A stretch of DNA of 64,000 bases from Bactrocera neohumeralis (Eukaryota; Arthropoda; Insecta; Diptera; Tephritidae). The notes under the pieces are model-generated. The model saw only the letters and a program-made list of their open reading frames with translations, had not been told where the DNA came from and did not search any database. A program made the translations under genes and the position numbers. Positions within the stretch are counted from its first letter, which is position 1. Every line of letters begins with the position of its first letter. The DNA is taken from assembly GCF_024586455.1 (NCBI RefSeq), contig NW_026089624.1, forward strand, positions 16,149,341 to 16,213,340, in the 5' to 3' direction. Shown here piece by piece: positions 10,308 through 22,354 of the stretch.

Positions 10308-12445
10308 GGCGGTTTGGGACCCGCCAAACGTACGCACCCAATGAAAAAAGAACAACAAGCATCGAATGAGAGACACCTTTTGATTACGACCATGCCAAAA
10401 GAATTAAGGACTACGATTTGAAAAAATGCACCTGAAAGTCCTTGTTAGAGTGAGTGAGACATCACCGCCGTCCAAGAAATGCGATGGACGAGACAAGGAC
10501 TGAGGGATGAAAGGTCTTTTTACATTTACTACAGTGGCCATATACAGGAGTGCAAATTTGGTGTGAGAAGACTCCGTCGCCGAGTAGACTGTCATTCACT
10601 ACGGTGGATGAACGTCTAGCCACAATACGCATTTTCATGGCTGGGGCGGCTTTCATAAGTGCGCTCCAAGCGCTCACACAAGGCATCTTTGGTCATTAAT
10701 TGTTATCTCATGAATTGTTCTCCTTTTTTTTGAACACCACCGAATTTGATATCGTGCCTGGGGCAGCTTTCATTGGTGCGCTCCAAGCGCTCACAGAAGG
10801 CATCTTTGGTCATGAAGATGCCTTCAATGAGCGCTTGGAGCGCACCTATGAAAGCTGCCCTAGCCACGATATCAAAATCGTGCTAGGCGACTTTAACGCC
10901 AGGGTGGGCAAAGAAGGTATATTTGGCACTACGGTCGGTACATTCAGCCTCCACGATGAAACATCCCTGAATGGGTTGAGGCTGATCGACTTCGCCGGGG
11001 CCCGAAATATGGTTATCTGTATTACTAGATTCCAGCAAAAGAAAATTCATCAAGCCACCTGGCTGACTCCGGATTGAAAAACCACCAACCAGATCGATCA
11101 TGTTGTGATAGACGGAAGACACGTGTCCAGTGTTTCAGATGGTCCTAACATCGACTCGGACCCCTATCTTGATGCAGCCAAGATTCGCACCCGCCTCTGT
11201 GCAACTAAAAACGCATGCGAACAAACACAAGGAAGGTCTGACGTCGAGAAGCTGCAATCACAACAGACTTGCACTCCTGCTCTTTGAGAGCACTCGTCAA
11301 CAACTTGGTATAAGGGAATTCTGGGACGCTATGTGAAGCTCCTTACGTACAGCTGCAAACCGAAACCATTGGTTTTCGGAAAATGTAAAAGAACAGCTGG
11401 TACGATGAAGAGTGCTGTGTTGCAGCGAATTGAAAACAGACTGCCTACCTCGCAACGTTACGATCGACCACTACACGTGCGGGATGGGATAGATACCGAG
11501 AGTTGAAGAGGGAAGCGAGACGCATTTGCAGACAGAAGAAGAAAGAGGCCGAAATGCGTGAGTACGAAGAGCTTGATAAGCTGGCCGACAGGGGTAATGT
11601 TCGAAAATTCTATGCGGCGGCTAACAGTAGGTTTCAAGACCGGAGCATACTCTTGTGTAACCCAAGGAGGTGACGTAGTAACCGATACCCAGAGCATACT
11701 AAAATTGTGGACGGAAAACTTCTCCAGCCTGCTAAACGGCAGTGAATGCATAACGCCAGGAGAAGGCGAACAAGCCTTCTGCCTTACTCTACGGCGCTCA
11801 AAAACACAGCGGACAGTCATAACTTCGAAGTCGTAGATAACTTTGTCTATCTTGGTACCAGTATTAACACCAACAACAACGTCAGCCTCGAAATCCATCG
11901 CAGAATAACTCTTGCGGACAGGTGCTACGTCGGACTAAATAGGCAATTAAGAGGTAAAGAACAAAAATAGAACTCTATAAGTCACTCATTATTCCCGTCC
12001 TGCTATATGGTGCAGAGGCATGGACGATGACAACATCTGATGAGTCAACGTTGCGAGTTTTCGAGAGAAAAGTTCTGCGAAAGATTTGTGGTCCTTTGCG
12101 CGTTGGCCACTGCGAATATCGCATTCGATGAAACGATGAGCTGTATAAGATATATGACGACATTGACATAGTTCAGCGAATTAAAAGACAGCGGGTACGC
12201 TGGCTAGGTCATGTTGTCCGAATGGACGAAAACACTCCAGCTCTGAAAGTATTCGACGCAGTACCTGCCAGGGGAATCAGAGGTAGAGGAAGACCTCCAC
12301 TCAGTTTGTTGGGACCAGGTGCAGAAGGACCTGACTTCGCTTGGAATCTCTATTTGGCGCCGAATTGCGAAAAGAAGAAACGACTGGTGCGCTGTTGTTA
12401 ATTCGGCTATAACCGCGTAAGCGATTTCTACGTCAAGTTTCTTTT
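10308..12445 (+). mobile_element. RTE-like non-LTR retrotransposon, copy A (degenerate)
   Basis: The start GGTTTGGGACCCGCCAAACG matches the 5' end shared with copies D and G. An AP-endonuclease segment with VLGDFNARVG at about 10880 is followed by the DFAGARNMV segment, a linker, a fragment of the tail of the reverse transcriptase (YLGTSINT at 11845) and the C-terminal RWLGHVVRMDENTPALK at about 12199. The reverse transcriptase core is largely deleted between 11760 and 11810. Stops and frameshifts are frequent. It ends in CTATAACCGCGTAAGCG. Confidence 0.8.
10741..10880. repeat. Near-perfect foldback inside RTE copy A
   Basis: Bases 10741-10813 are the reverse complement of about 10814-10880. 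Both contain the endonuclease phrase GCGCTTGGAGCGCACCTATG in one orientation or the other. A further reverse-oriented copy of the same phrase lies at 10640-10696. The element therefore carries one forward and two inverted copies of about 60 bp. Confidence 0.75.
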
Positions 12446-13566
12446 TTAATCCACTATTCGTTCAAAACTGCCTACATATCGAAACGTTGTTATATGCATA
12501 ATTTATGCAGTTATAAAATTAAAAACTGCTTTATAAGTTGAGAAACTTTTTCAATGCCATTTAATCAAAACAAAACCATATGTGATAGCTTGTCGAAGTT
12601 TATCATAGTATAATTGAAATTCGATTATTTCACACGACACTCATGAAACGAATTTTTTGTTCGCGAGGAAAAAAATTATGGGATGATTTATTCACTCCAA
12701 GTTTACGATAAGGCTGAATGTACCCGATATACAAGAGGGAATACAAAGAAATGTGAAATTTAAACGAGTATTTTAGTTCTCTTACCTCTTGCGGTGAGTT
12801 TCTTTGTGTTGATTATTTTCGCTGCGAACTCGAATTGTGTTGATTTTTGAACACAACGTTTGACGACAGAGAAGGCGCCCCTGTTAAAATACATAATTAT
12901 TTTATTAAAAATATATTATTTTATTAAAAATAGATTATTTTATTAAAAATAAACATCAGATAACAAATGCATAACAATTATATATATTTATCTTATTTGA
13001 ACCGATTTGGCTGACAATTTGTGCGAAGGTAGCTTAGTGTTCAAAATTCATAGCGAAATCATTTGAGTATTTTATATTTCATTATTTAAAAAAATAATAA
13101 TAATAACAACACATGTGTACTGCAGGATTACAGTAATTGTTGACTACTAATGTCGATTATATTGACTGTTTCTACTGAACATGGCGGTTTTTTCTTGGAC
13201 GCACCATATGGTAACGGTTAGATATTTTTAATATCACAACACAATACATAGTTTAAAATTAAAAATAAAAAAAATTAAAAGCTGCAGTGTTACAAAAATC
13301 AGTCACAATTTAAGATGATTACATAATGACGCACAAATATTTTCGAAGCATTGCACAAAACAATGGAAGATTTAAACGGCAGCGATGAACTTGATTTCCG
13401 ACAGATCGGTCCATCATTAACTAATGTTTAAACAATCGTTCTTATGGTGAAGTGCTGAAACACTTTCATATTAGGTGAAAGATTTCGTCGATTTTATATG
13501 TTTTTGGCATAAAAACATTTCGTTGCAGTAAAAAGATACTCTCTAAATTTAACATTTTGACCGATA
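12446..13566. other. No gene seen; AT-rich spacer with a short tandem repeat
   Basis: I see no coding similarity. At 12892-12953 an 18-bp unit of the form ATTATTTTATTAAAAATA repeats about three times. The rest is AT-rich unique-looking sequence. Confidence 0.5.
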
Positions 13567-14308
13567 TACAGGGTTTGTCCGGAAAGTAATAGGACTGATT
13601 TCCTTCCGCTGTACTTCGGAGCGTGCGCGCACCGACTGGATTCGGTAGAGGGCGTTCCTAGCTAACGAACGAGCTGGTGGTCAGTTGTCTCCGAGCACCT
13701 AGAGAGTCAGGACAAACATTTTCGGGAAACGTGTTTCTGTGAGTGTTGCTTAAGCAAGAAGTGGTGTGTTTCGGTGGCACGAAGCCGGGAAGAGGTCTCT
13801 GATGAAGACCGGAAGAATGAGCAAATCCAAAGTGAAATTGCCTTTTTTGAAATAAAAGGCATCGTCCACCATGAATTTGTTCCTCTTGGACAAACTGTTA
13901 AGAACAAGTTTTACGAGGAAATCCTCAAGAGACTCAAACGAAGAGTCATTGGGTCCGACAATACATCGCAGCCGATTGGATGTTTCACCACGGCAACGCC
14001 CCGGCTTACACCGCCTTTCTTGTGAACAGCTACCTAACCAAGGTCGGCATCCCGAACTTTTTTTTTGTGTCCTTGCCTGAAAATAACGATGAAAGGCAAG
14101 CGTTTTGAGACGACAGAGGGGATGCAAGCAGCAAGCGACTATTCCGGAGAATGCCTTCCGTGATGGCTTCAATACTTGGAAATCTTGCTGACAGCGCGGC
14201 ATCGACGCGAAAGACCCTATTTTGAAAGTTTTTAAAGAATTGTAATGATTGGTTTAATAATTTTTTTTTAATCGACTCAATCATATTACTTTCTGGACAA
14301 ACCCTGTA
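13567..14308 (+). mobile_element. mariner element with both terminal repeats, internally deleted
   Basis: The left end ACAGGGTTTGTCCGGAAAGT and the right end ACTTTCTGGACAAACCCTGT are inverted repeats of about 30 bp bordered by TA. The interior encodes an interrupted transposase: SREEVSDED, then directly GIVHHEFVPLGQTV and LKRLKRRV (13774-14025). It continues with a degraded AYLTKVGIPN and a C-terminal end before the right repeat. The normal 340-residue protein lacks at least its middle third. At 740 bp it is a non-autonomous copy. Confidence 0.85.
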
Positions 14309-14689
14309 TATGGCATTAAGTCAAACGGAGTTTTGAAAAAACCTTCTGTTAAGTATTTTGTGCCTATGCGAACCAATGACCAGATTTTACCCATTTTTAG
14401 CACCAGGATACCCTACTACCAGGAAAGTCGTATTCTAAGGTGCATTAGTTAACTTAGAGATTTATAGTCATTTCCGAAAAAAAGTCAGTCATACGTCCTC
14501 AGGTCCACATATTCGGTATCCGGTGACTTGGTAAGTAACAGTCCGATTTCGTCTTATTTTGAGACGTTAGATGTCGTATCTTAAAGGCACTACTCTATTT
14601 GTATTAAAAACTTTGGGGGTAAACTTTTCACCAACTTCTCACACCTGACACATTCCAAAGTTCTTCAGCATTTTTGATTTTTTTTTTAC
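14309..14689. other. No gene seen
   Basis: Unique-looking AT-rich stretch after the mariner right end. It may include decayed flank of the Tc1 relic that follows. No feature is supported. Confidence 0.4.
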
Positions 14690-15135
14690 CGCTGAGCATT
14701 TTAACATTTCTCTATAAGTTTTTAATGAGGTTTGCATCGGGACCTTACATTGGTCAGCTTTCTGCAGTGAACTATTTCTTCACATTTTTAGCTGCGTGCT
14801 TTGAATCTTTGTCATACAAAAAATCCAACTCAGACGAATCGATTCGAACGCAAATGGTTCTATAGTATTTTTAAGAATATTGAGGTATAAAAATTGGTAA
14901 ATTCTGCCTTCTATTCACACCAATGATCCAACGCTATACCAGGAAAACGGTCCTTAGACCAACACGCTACCACCGCCGTGCTTAACGATTTTTTTGGTGT
15001 ATCTGGAGTAATATGCCTCACACATGTCGCGATGGACACATGGTTGCCATCGGATCCAATACGATTCGCCTTTGTTTAAGCGCTTCAAAGGATTATTTTC
15101 CTAATGTTCTTTGACAAAGTTCAGCCGTGCTCTTA
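14690..15135 (-). pseudogene. Tc1-like transposase relic
   Basis: On the minus strand, from 15135 down, the translation gives ARLNFVKEH, then WIRW, YTKKIVKHGGGSVLV and, in a shifted frame, an LSWIFCMTKIQ stretch near 14815. These correspond to Tc1 transposase segments around and after the first catalytic aspartate, including the very typical KHGGGSVMVWG motif, and to the region of the second aspartate, here changed. Stops and frameshifts are many and no ends were found. It is an old insertion. Confidence 0.6.
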
Positions 15136-15256
15136 TTATTTCACAATTAATATTTGTACAAATAACAAAATGTGTGCTATTTTTTTGTTCAATTAAATTT
15201 CGCTAAAATGCGATTGTGAAGAGTAACAACAAAAAGTAAGCATGATAACGACATCT

Positions 15257-15712
15257 TCTTCTTTATTGGCTTGGACACCGCTAACGCTGTTATAGCCGAG
15301 TTGACAACAGCGCGGCAGTCGTTTCTTCTACCAGCAGATGTTGTCATCGTCTATGTCTCTGTACCATATAGCCGGACGGGTGTAATGAGTGACTTATAAA
15401 TTTTAGCTTTTGTTTTCAATTACCTACTTAGAGCGAAGTAACACCTGTTGGCAAGTTATTCTGTGTTGGATTTCGAGGCTGACTCCAAGAATAGATTGAA
15501 GAAGTCGCACAAAAGGGAATCGCCTTGTCTGAAACTTCGTTTGATATCGAATGGCTGACCGAGCTTTTGGTGTTGCTCAACGTCAGTTTACACAGCCGTA
15601 TTAGTTTTGCGGCGATAAAAAATTCAGACATCGCGGCATAAAGGCGGTTTCTTTTCGTGCTGTTAAACAGCTTTAAATCGACGAAGAGGTGGTGCGTGTC
15701 GATTCTCATTTC
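15257..15712 (-). mobile_element. RTE-like retrotransposon fragment, copy B
   Basis: The minus strand ends with the RTE 3' tail (TCTTCTTCTT at 15257 is the complement of AAGAAGAAG), preceded by the terminal coding region for RNDCRAVV-type residues. After an internal deletion it continues through YGTE-like residues and a reverse transcriptase piece, RIDTHHLFVDLKLF to AKLIRLCKLTLSNTKSSV (15428-15709). The YADD region is deleted. It abuts the next fragment at 15713. Confidence 0.75.
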
Positions 15713-16496
15713 AAGGGTCTTTTACGAGAAAACTGTCCTAGTAGCGGCAGACTTTTCGAAAGTCTTCGACACAGTCAACTATACAGCGCTACTTGAGGAC
15801 ATCGAACAAACTAAGCCCCCTCCAGGACTTAAGAGGTGGACCATGAACTATCTGAGCAGTCAACAATCAGCGGTACTATTTCGAGATGATCATTCTAAAG
15901 GAAGGAGAATTAAACAGGGGGTGCCGTAGAGTGGTGTCCTCTCCTCACTACTGCTCAATCACTCTATTTCGAAGCTGCTAGAACCACCAGAAGGAGTCTC
16001 TTTAAACTTATACGCAGATGATTGTGCGATAATGACACCGGGTATGGAATAGGTGGGATGTGCTAAATTTGTGACCGTCTATCTCCCAGAATTTTCTCGC
16101 TTCTTCACTGCTAGGAGCCTAAATCTTGCCCTACTAAGTCCACTGGCTATCCTATATTACTAACGAAGGAGTACATACATAACTTCCGCCGACGGAGTCA
16201 GAATTCTGACGGTCAACCATCCTAAACTTTTAGGAGTAATATTCGAGCTCGAATTGCAGCGTGAAACAAGAGTGACCCTAGCGCAGCTTCATTTTAGACT
16301 GACATACCCAATTCATGTCTTGCATGCAAAGAGTCCCCGCACCATACTAATCACCTCCTGGCATGACCCATGAAACTAACTCAGTTAACCTCTTTTTCCC
16401 TTTGGCCCCCCATCGAAACAGCTCGTTTCCCGGGCCTCCTGTTAAGTGACCTCGATGACATGTAACATGTTACTTTCCTTCTACAACAACAACAAT
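15713..16496 (+). mobile_element. Jockey/LOA-like non-LTR retrotransposon fragment
   Basis: The frame 15725-15929 reads VLVAADFSKVFDTVNYTALL, then LKRWTMNYLSSQQSAVLF and RRIKQGVP: reverse transcriptase palm motifs A and B. After a stop the catalytic box LYADDCAIMTPG is intact in sequence at about 16006-16040. The C-terminus reads SFSLWPP then DLDDM before the stop (16386-16463). The element ends in a CAACAACAACAA tail at 16482-16494. It is 5' truncated and carries several stops. Clade assignment between Jockey, LOA and relatives is uncertain. Confidence 0.7.
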
Positions 16497-16721
16497 CTTG
16501 CTAGAAGATTCAATGCCTTCGATCGAAGAGAGTAAATCTTAACTGATTTACCACGCCTTCTAAGATATCCTGCTGATAAAGTGTGATAAATTCAGATTGA
16601 AAATCTCTTCAAAGTGAATACATGTGACGCCTTTACAGGAGACTCTCTTCCAATCCATTACAGCAGTTGGATAATGAGCACTTGAAATGTTTGCAGTTTT
16701 TGCTTCACTGAAGAAGCTACA
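16497..16721. other. No gene seen
   Basis: Short spacer between the CAA-tailed fragment and RTE copy D. Nothing is recognisable. Confidence 0.4.
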
Positions 16722-16835
16722 TGTAAGGATTGTGCGCCGGGTTAGGGATTCGCCACGTAAAAAACGCAGTTATAACCGAATTTACAACAGTGGAAAGACT
16801 TTCCTTCCTTTCCTTTTTTACGTGGCGTCCCAAAC

Positions 16836-18156
16836 TTGAACTTGAACTTCTACATAAAAAAAATCATACCAATGAAAAAGCAACAACAGCCTCGGATGAG
16901 AGACTGCCCTTTTGATGACGACCATAGCAAACGAAACAAGCACTACGAATTGAAGGCATGCACCTGGAATGTCCGGTCCCTTAATTGGGAAGGTGCGACT
17001 GCCCAGCTGGTTGATGTCATCGTTAGAGTGAAGGCTGACATCACCGCTGTCCAAGAAATGCGATGGAAGGGACAAGGACAAAGACGAATAGGTCCTTGTG
17101 GTTTTTACTACAGTGGCCATATAAAGGAGCGCAAGTTAGGTGTGGGATTCGTAGTAGTACTTGAGCCTCCGTCGCCAAGTACTATCATTCACTCCGGTGA
17201 ATGAGCGTCTAGCCACAATCCGCAACAAAGCGAGGTTCCTCAGCATATCGCTGATTTGCGCACACGCACCGACGGAAGAGAAGGATGATATGACCAAAGA
17301 TGCCTTCTATGAGCGCTTGGAGCGCACTTATGAGAGCTGCCCCCGCCTCGATGTCAAAATCGTGCTTGGCGATTTTAACGCCAGGGTGGGCAAAGAAGGT
17401 ATCTTTGGCACCACGGTCGGTAAATTCAGCCTCCACGACGAAACATCCCCAAATGGGTTGAATCTGATCGACTTCGCCGGGGCCCGAAATATGGTTATCT
17501 GTAACACTAGATTCCAGCACAAGAAAATACATCAAGCTACCTGTATGTCTCCGGATCAAAAAGCCACCAACCAGATCGACCATGTTGTGATAGGCGGAAG
17601 ACTCGTCTCCAGTGTTCTAGACGTGCGTACGCTCCGAGGTCCTAACATCGACTCGGACCACTATCTTGTTGCAGCTAAGATTCGCACCCGCCTCTGTGCA
17701 GCAAAAAACACACGTCAACAAACACAAGGAAGGTTCGACGTCGAGAAGCCGCAATCGCAACAGAAAGCGGAACGATTTTCTACTCGGGTCGCACTCCTGC
17801 TCTCTGAGAGCACACGTCAACAACTCGGTATAAAAGAACTGTGGGACGGCATTTCAAACTCCTTACGTACAGCTGCAACCGAAACCATTGGTTTTCGGAA
17901 AATGCAAAAGAACAGCTGGTACGACGAGGAGTGCCGTGTCGCAGCGGAGAGAAAACAGACTGCCTACCTCGCAACGTTACGATTGACTACAACACGTGCA
18001 GGATGGGATAGATACCGAGAGTTGAAGAGGGAAGCGAGACGCTTGATAAGCTGGCCGACAGGGGTAATGCTCGAAAATTCTACGAAAAAATGCGGCGGCT
18101 TACAGAAGGTTTCAAGGCCGGAGCATACTCTTGTAGAACCCCCAAAGGTGATCTAG
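16836..18156 (+). pseudogene. RTE-like AP-endonuclease domain (frameshifted)
   Basis: Frame one (16836-17204) contains ACTWNVRSLNWEGA, DITAVQEMRWKGQG and FYYSGHIKERKLGVGFVV. After a frameshift the second frame (17161-18156) contains ISLICAHAPTEEKDD, KIVLGDFNARVG and NQIDHVVIG. These are the endonuclease motifs: N in TWNVRS, E in QEMRW, GDFN, and the SDHYLV histidine at about 17653. The domain nicks target DNA to prime reverse transcription. It is joined to the following linker and, after a second frame change near 18080, to the reverse transcriptase. Confidence 0.8.
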
Positions 18157-19316
18157 TCACCGATGCCCAGAGCATACTTAAATTATGGAGGGCACACTTC
18201 TCCAGCCTGCTGAATGGCAGTGAACGCACAACACCAGGAGAAGGAGAACCCGGTTCCCCAATCGATGACGATGGAGCAGACGTTCCATTACCCGACCATG
18301 AAGAAGTTGGAATAGCAATTGCCCGCCTGAAGAACAACAAAGCGGCAGGGGCCGACGGATTGCCGGCCGAGCTATTTAAACATGGCGGCGAAGAACTGAT
18401 AAGGACCATGCATCAGCTTCTTTGTAAAATATGGTCGGACGAAAGCATGCCCAACGGTTGGATTTTAAGTGTGCAATGCCCAATCCATAAAAAAGGAGGC
18501 CCCACAATCTGCGCCAACTACCGTGGGATTAGCCTCCTCAACATCGGGTATAAGGTTCTATCGAGCGTATTGTGTGAAAGATTAAAGCCCACCATCAACA
18601 AACTGGTTGGACTTTATCAGTGTGGGTTTAGACCTGGCAAATCAACAACCGACCAGATATTCACCATGCGCCAAATTTTGGAAAAAACCCGTGAAAGGAG
18701 AATTGACGCACACCACCTCTTCGTCGATTTCAAAGCTGCTTTCGACAGCACGAAAAGGAGCTGCCTTTATGCCGCGATGTCTGAATTTGGTATCCCCGCA
18801 AAACTAATACGGCTGTGTAAACCGACGTTGAGCAACACTAAAAGCTCCGTCAGGATCGGGAAGGACCTCTCCGAGCCGTTCGATACCAAACGAAGTTTCA
18901 GACAAGGCGACTCCCTATCGTGCGACTTCTTCAACCTGCTTCTGGAGAAAATGGTTCGAGCTGCAGAACTAAATAGAGGAGGTACCATCTTCTATAAGAG
19001 TGTACAGCTGCTGGCGTATGCCGATGATATTGATATCATCGGCCTCAACACCCGCGCCGTTAGTTCTCCTCTCTCCAGGCTGGACAAGGAAGCAAAGCAA
19101 ATGGGTCTGGCAGTAACCTGTCATCAACCAAACAGTCGTCGCACTAGCGACTTGGTTCTCACGTCAGTGTTGACTTTGAACTTTGAAGTCATAGATAATT
19201 TCGTCTATCTTGGAACCAGCGTAAACACCACCAACAATGTCAGCCTGAAAATCCAACGCAGGATAACTCTTGCCAACAGGTGCTACTTCGGACTGAGTAG
19301 GCAATTGAGAAGCTAA
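18090..19316 (+). pseudogene. RTE-like reverse transcriptase domain
   Basis: A 408-codon frame with the linker SLLNGSERTTPGEGE, then KAAGADGLPAELFK (motif 1 region), PIHKKGG, NYRGISLLN, CGFRPGKSTTDQI, LFVDFKAAFDS (palm A aspartate), RQGDSLSCDFFNLLLEK (motif B) and LAYADDIDIIGLNTR (motif C, YADD intact). Near 19110 the normal NESKTKY motif is lost by a small indel. It ends at a stop in RQLRS just before the Jockey insertion. All catalytic aspartates are visible, although the element as a whole is broken. Confidence 0.85.
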
Positions 19317-19325
19317 GTCCTCTCT
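19315..19325 (+). repeat. Target-site duplication of the Jockey insertion (left)
   Basis: AAGTCCTCTCT, repeated at 22490-22500 on the other side of the Jockey element. In undisturbed RTE copies such as 30745-30756 the phrase occurs once. Confidence 0.9.
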
Positions 19326-19593
19326 GGTTTTGTTTTTTGTTTTTTTTCTGTTCGAGTTTTCAATCTAAACGGACGTGCTTTCATGCGCTCCGCAGAAACT
19401 TTCGAAAAAAAAACAAAAATAAAAATAAAACAAAATAAACAAATATTAAAAAATTTGCATTAAGTGCAAGCAATAGCCAATAACGCCGAAAGTGAAAATC
19501 AAAACATAAAAAATCATAAACTGTTTAGAAACAATAAACATAATACAATAACAAATAATAAGTGGGAAATAAAACAAAAAAAAATACAAAAGC

Positions 19594-20506
19594 ATGAGCG
19601 CAGCGCAGCCCCACCAACAAGGCCGTAGGCATTCTCTGAATGACTACTTCAGCTTTGTAGAGCCTGCGAGTTCAGCTCCTACTAACAAACAAAGCGACGG
19701 TGAAAAGGATGAGTCATCGCAGCGACCAACTGACCAGCACCATAAGCAGAGCTTTCAAAAAGCAAAAGCAGAAGAGAACGGCAGTCAACAACGGCTAGCA
19801 GCAAACGTGATCACACCAACAACTAAGCAGGTACCTGCAAGTACGCAGGCAGCGAAGAACAACATAAAGCAAGGTGAGAATGTACCAATAAAAAAAGGCC
19901 AGTCTGTACAAACTGGCATTGACCTCTACATCAACATTAAAAGGAAATTAAGTCCTTCAAAGTCAGCGGTCAATCCCAATAAATTTCAAGGCGGTACACC
20001 AATAAAGAATAAACCGGAAGTTTTAAATGGCAATAGGTTTGCCTTACTAAGCAATGGATCAGACGACGATGCGAAGGGTACCACCACAGTCGTTAATGCC
20101 AAACCACCTCCAATATATTTGCGCGAACGTAGCAGTAATGCTCTCGTTGCTGAATTAAGTAAAATTGTAGGTACTTACAATTTCCATATATTTAGTGCCT
20201 TTGAAAAAAGGCAATCTAGATGAAGCAAAAATTCAGTCCTACACTGAAAAAAGTTTTATGGACATAGTTAAATTTTTGTCAAATAAAAACAAAAATTATT
20301 ATTCGTATCAACTGAAGAGCTCTAAGGGCCTAGTTGTTGTAATCAAGGGTATAGAGTCCGCCCTAGACTCTAGTGAAGTCAAAGAAGCATTGGAAGAATG
20401 TGGTTTTGGAATTAAGACAGTTGTAAATATATTTAATAGAAACAAAGTACCACAGCCTAGTATAAAAAATACGTCAGTAGCCACATTAATATTGAGTACA
20501 AAATAA
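19594..20506 (+). pseudogene. Jockey gag (ORF1), frameshifted and C-terminally deleted
   Basis: The start context at 19594 is AGCATGAGC. The N-terminus reads MSAAQPHQQGRRHSLNDYF, followed by a Ser/Gln/Lys-rich low-complexity region to about residue 110. The conserved block RFALLSNGSDDD, then PPPIYLRERSSNALVAELSK, follows. A frameshift at about 20185 moves the sequence into the second frame (20195-20506) with VKFLSNKNKNYYSYQLKSSK, KGIESALDSSEVKEAL and IFNRNKVPQP. The CCHC zinc knuckles that should follow are absent; compare 45330-45540. The normal product packages the RNA. Confidence 0.85.
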
Positions 20507-20514
20507 ATACAGGA

Positions 20515-22354
20515 AGAGATATTGACGAAAGCATAAGAGAAGTCAATGATATAATAACCAGCGCAGCTGTCTTAGCAACACCAAACAAAAGCTTTAATCC
20601 GCTTGGTCTCAGAAAAATCTCTAATAAAGAAATAGAGATGCTTGTAAATGAAAAAAGACGTGCAAGACGTGAATGGCAGATAAATCGCTCCCCCTCCACT
20701 CAGCTTCAATTGAAAGCTGCTGTACGTAAATTAAAAAAAGCGCTCAAACGTGAGGAAGAATTGAACACCGAAATGTATATAAAGAAGCTGTGCCCAAATT
20801 CAAACAAGCAAAATTCCCTTTGGACAGCCCAAAAGTCCATGAAGCCACCAACTAACTCCAACTTGCCTATACGAGACTTGGGTGGAAATTGGGCTCGAAA
20901 TGACGAGGGAAAGGCTAATTGCTTTGCAAACCACCTAGAAAATTTAATTTCAACCCAATTTGCCAAAGAACAACTTTAAGCTGCCAATCTTACCCCACAC
21001 AGCTAAAGAGTCACTCGAGTCTCTTATGACTTCACCTTCTGAAATCATTGGTATCATCAAAGAACTTAATCCAAAAAAGTCGCCGGGAAATGATAAAATT
21101 TCCCCAAAAATACTAATTGAGTTACCAATTATTGCTGTAGAGGTGTTCTCTTTGCTCTTCAATGCAATTCTTAGTTTCGGATACTATCCAATTTCATGGA
21201 AAAAGTCGCAAATTATCTTGATAGATAAACCTGGGAAAGACTTAACACAGCCGTCTTCATACAGACCAATAAGTCTTCTACCACGTCTTTCAAAAGTATT
21301 TGAAAAAGTATTACTATCAAAGATGTCTCCTTTCCTCCACGTAAATAACACAATACCAATGCATCAATACGGATTTCGTGCGAAACATGGCACAATAGAG
21401 CAAGTAAATAGAATTACTAACGAGATAAGGAAAGCATTTGAGCACAGGGAGTACTGTTCAGCAATATTTCTAGAAGTAGCTCAAGCGTTTGATAAGGTGT
21501 GGCACGAAGGTCTTTTATATAAGATTAAAAAAATTCTACCTTTAGGATTGTATAAAACCTTGGAATCTTACTTAACAAATAGAAAATTTATGGTAAAAGT
21601 GGGAGATTTTATATCTGATGAACGACAGATAAGGGCTGGTGTACCACAGGGCAGTGTTTTAGGCCCAACACTATACGGATACATCATATATACAGCAGAT
21701 CTTCCAACAGCTATTAATGTATTAACTTCAACTTTTGTGGATGACACAGCTATAGTGAGCCGTAACAAATGCCACATTTTAGCATCACGAATATTAGCGA
21801 AGCATTTAAGTTCTGTCGAAGAGTGGCTAGCGAACTGGCGTATAAACATAAATGAACAGAAGTGTAAGCATATTACATTTTCGCTAAGACCAAAGATATG
21901 CCCGGCAGTAAAAATAAACAATATTTTAGTACCCCAAGCGAACGAAGTAACATATCTTGGTATTCACCTAGATAGAAGGCTCACGTGGAGAAAACATGTC
22001 TCTAGTAAAACAACATGTATGAAGATTAGAGCTGCAAATTTAAACTGGCTTTTAAATAAAAATTCCAAACTTAGCCTAGATAACAAAGTGCTTTTATATA
22101 ATGCGGTCATAAGGCCGATTTGGATGTATGGCATTCAACTGTGCACGCTTAGAACAAAAACGTGTTCACCATGGTACATGCGTAACGAAAATATCCATAA
22201 AGACCTTGGTATTCCTATGGTAAAAAAAGAAGTAGAAGACAGCAGAATTAAATATATATCTAAACTCCGAGATCACCCAGACCCTTTGGCTAATGCTTTG
22301 GTACATTCCTGCGATCAAACACGACTTAAAAGAAGAGATATGCCTGCGTATTAA
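20515..22354 (+). pseudogene. Jockey reverse transcriptase (ORF2), endonuclease missing
   Basis: It starts after the deletion with DIDESIREVNDIITSAAVLA, then NEKRRARREWQINRSPS, and a frameshift near 20965 leads into a 464-codon frame. Motifs: ELNPKKSPGNDKISPK, YRPISLLPRLSKVFEKVLL, QYGFRAKHGT, then FLEVAQAFDKVWH, in which the first catalytic aspartate is replaced by Glu (codon 21473-21475). AGVPQGSVLGP and FVDDTAIVS follow, with the catalytic DD kept. About 20 residues before WYMRNENIHKDLGIP are also missing. No endonuclease is present. It is inactive. Confidence 0.85.

Larger units (their letters stand above)
16722..19325 (+). mobile_element. RTE-like retrotransposon, copy D, 5' and central part
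   Basis: It begins near GGATTGTGCGCCGGG, the 5' phrase also seen reversed at 40620-40650, and runs through endonuclease and reverse transcriptase until a Jockey element interrupts it. The sequence resumes exactly at 22490 and ends near 22999. AAGTCCTCTCT is present at 19315-19325 and again at 22490-22500, so the interruption is a clean insertion with an 11-bp target-site duplication. This is the longest RTE copy here. Confidence 0.85.
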
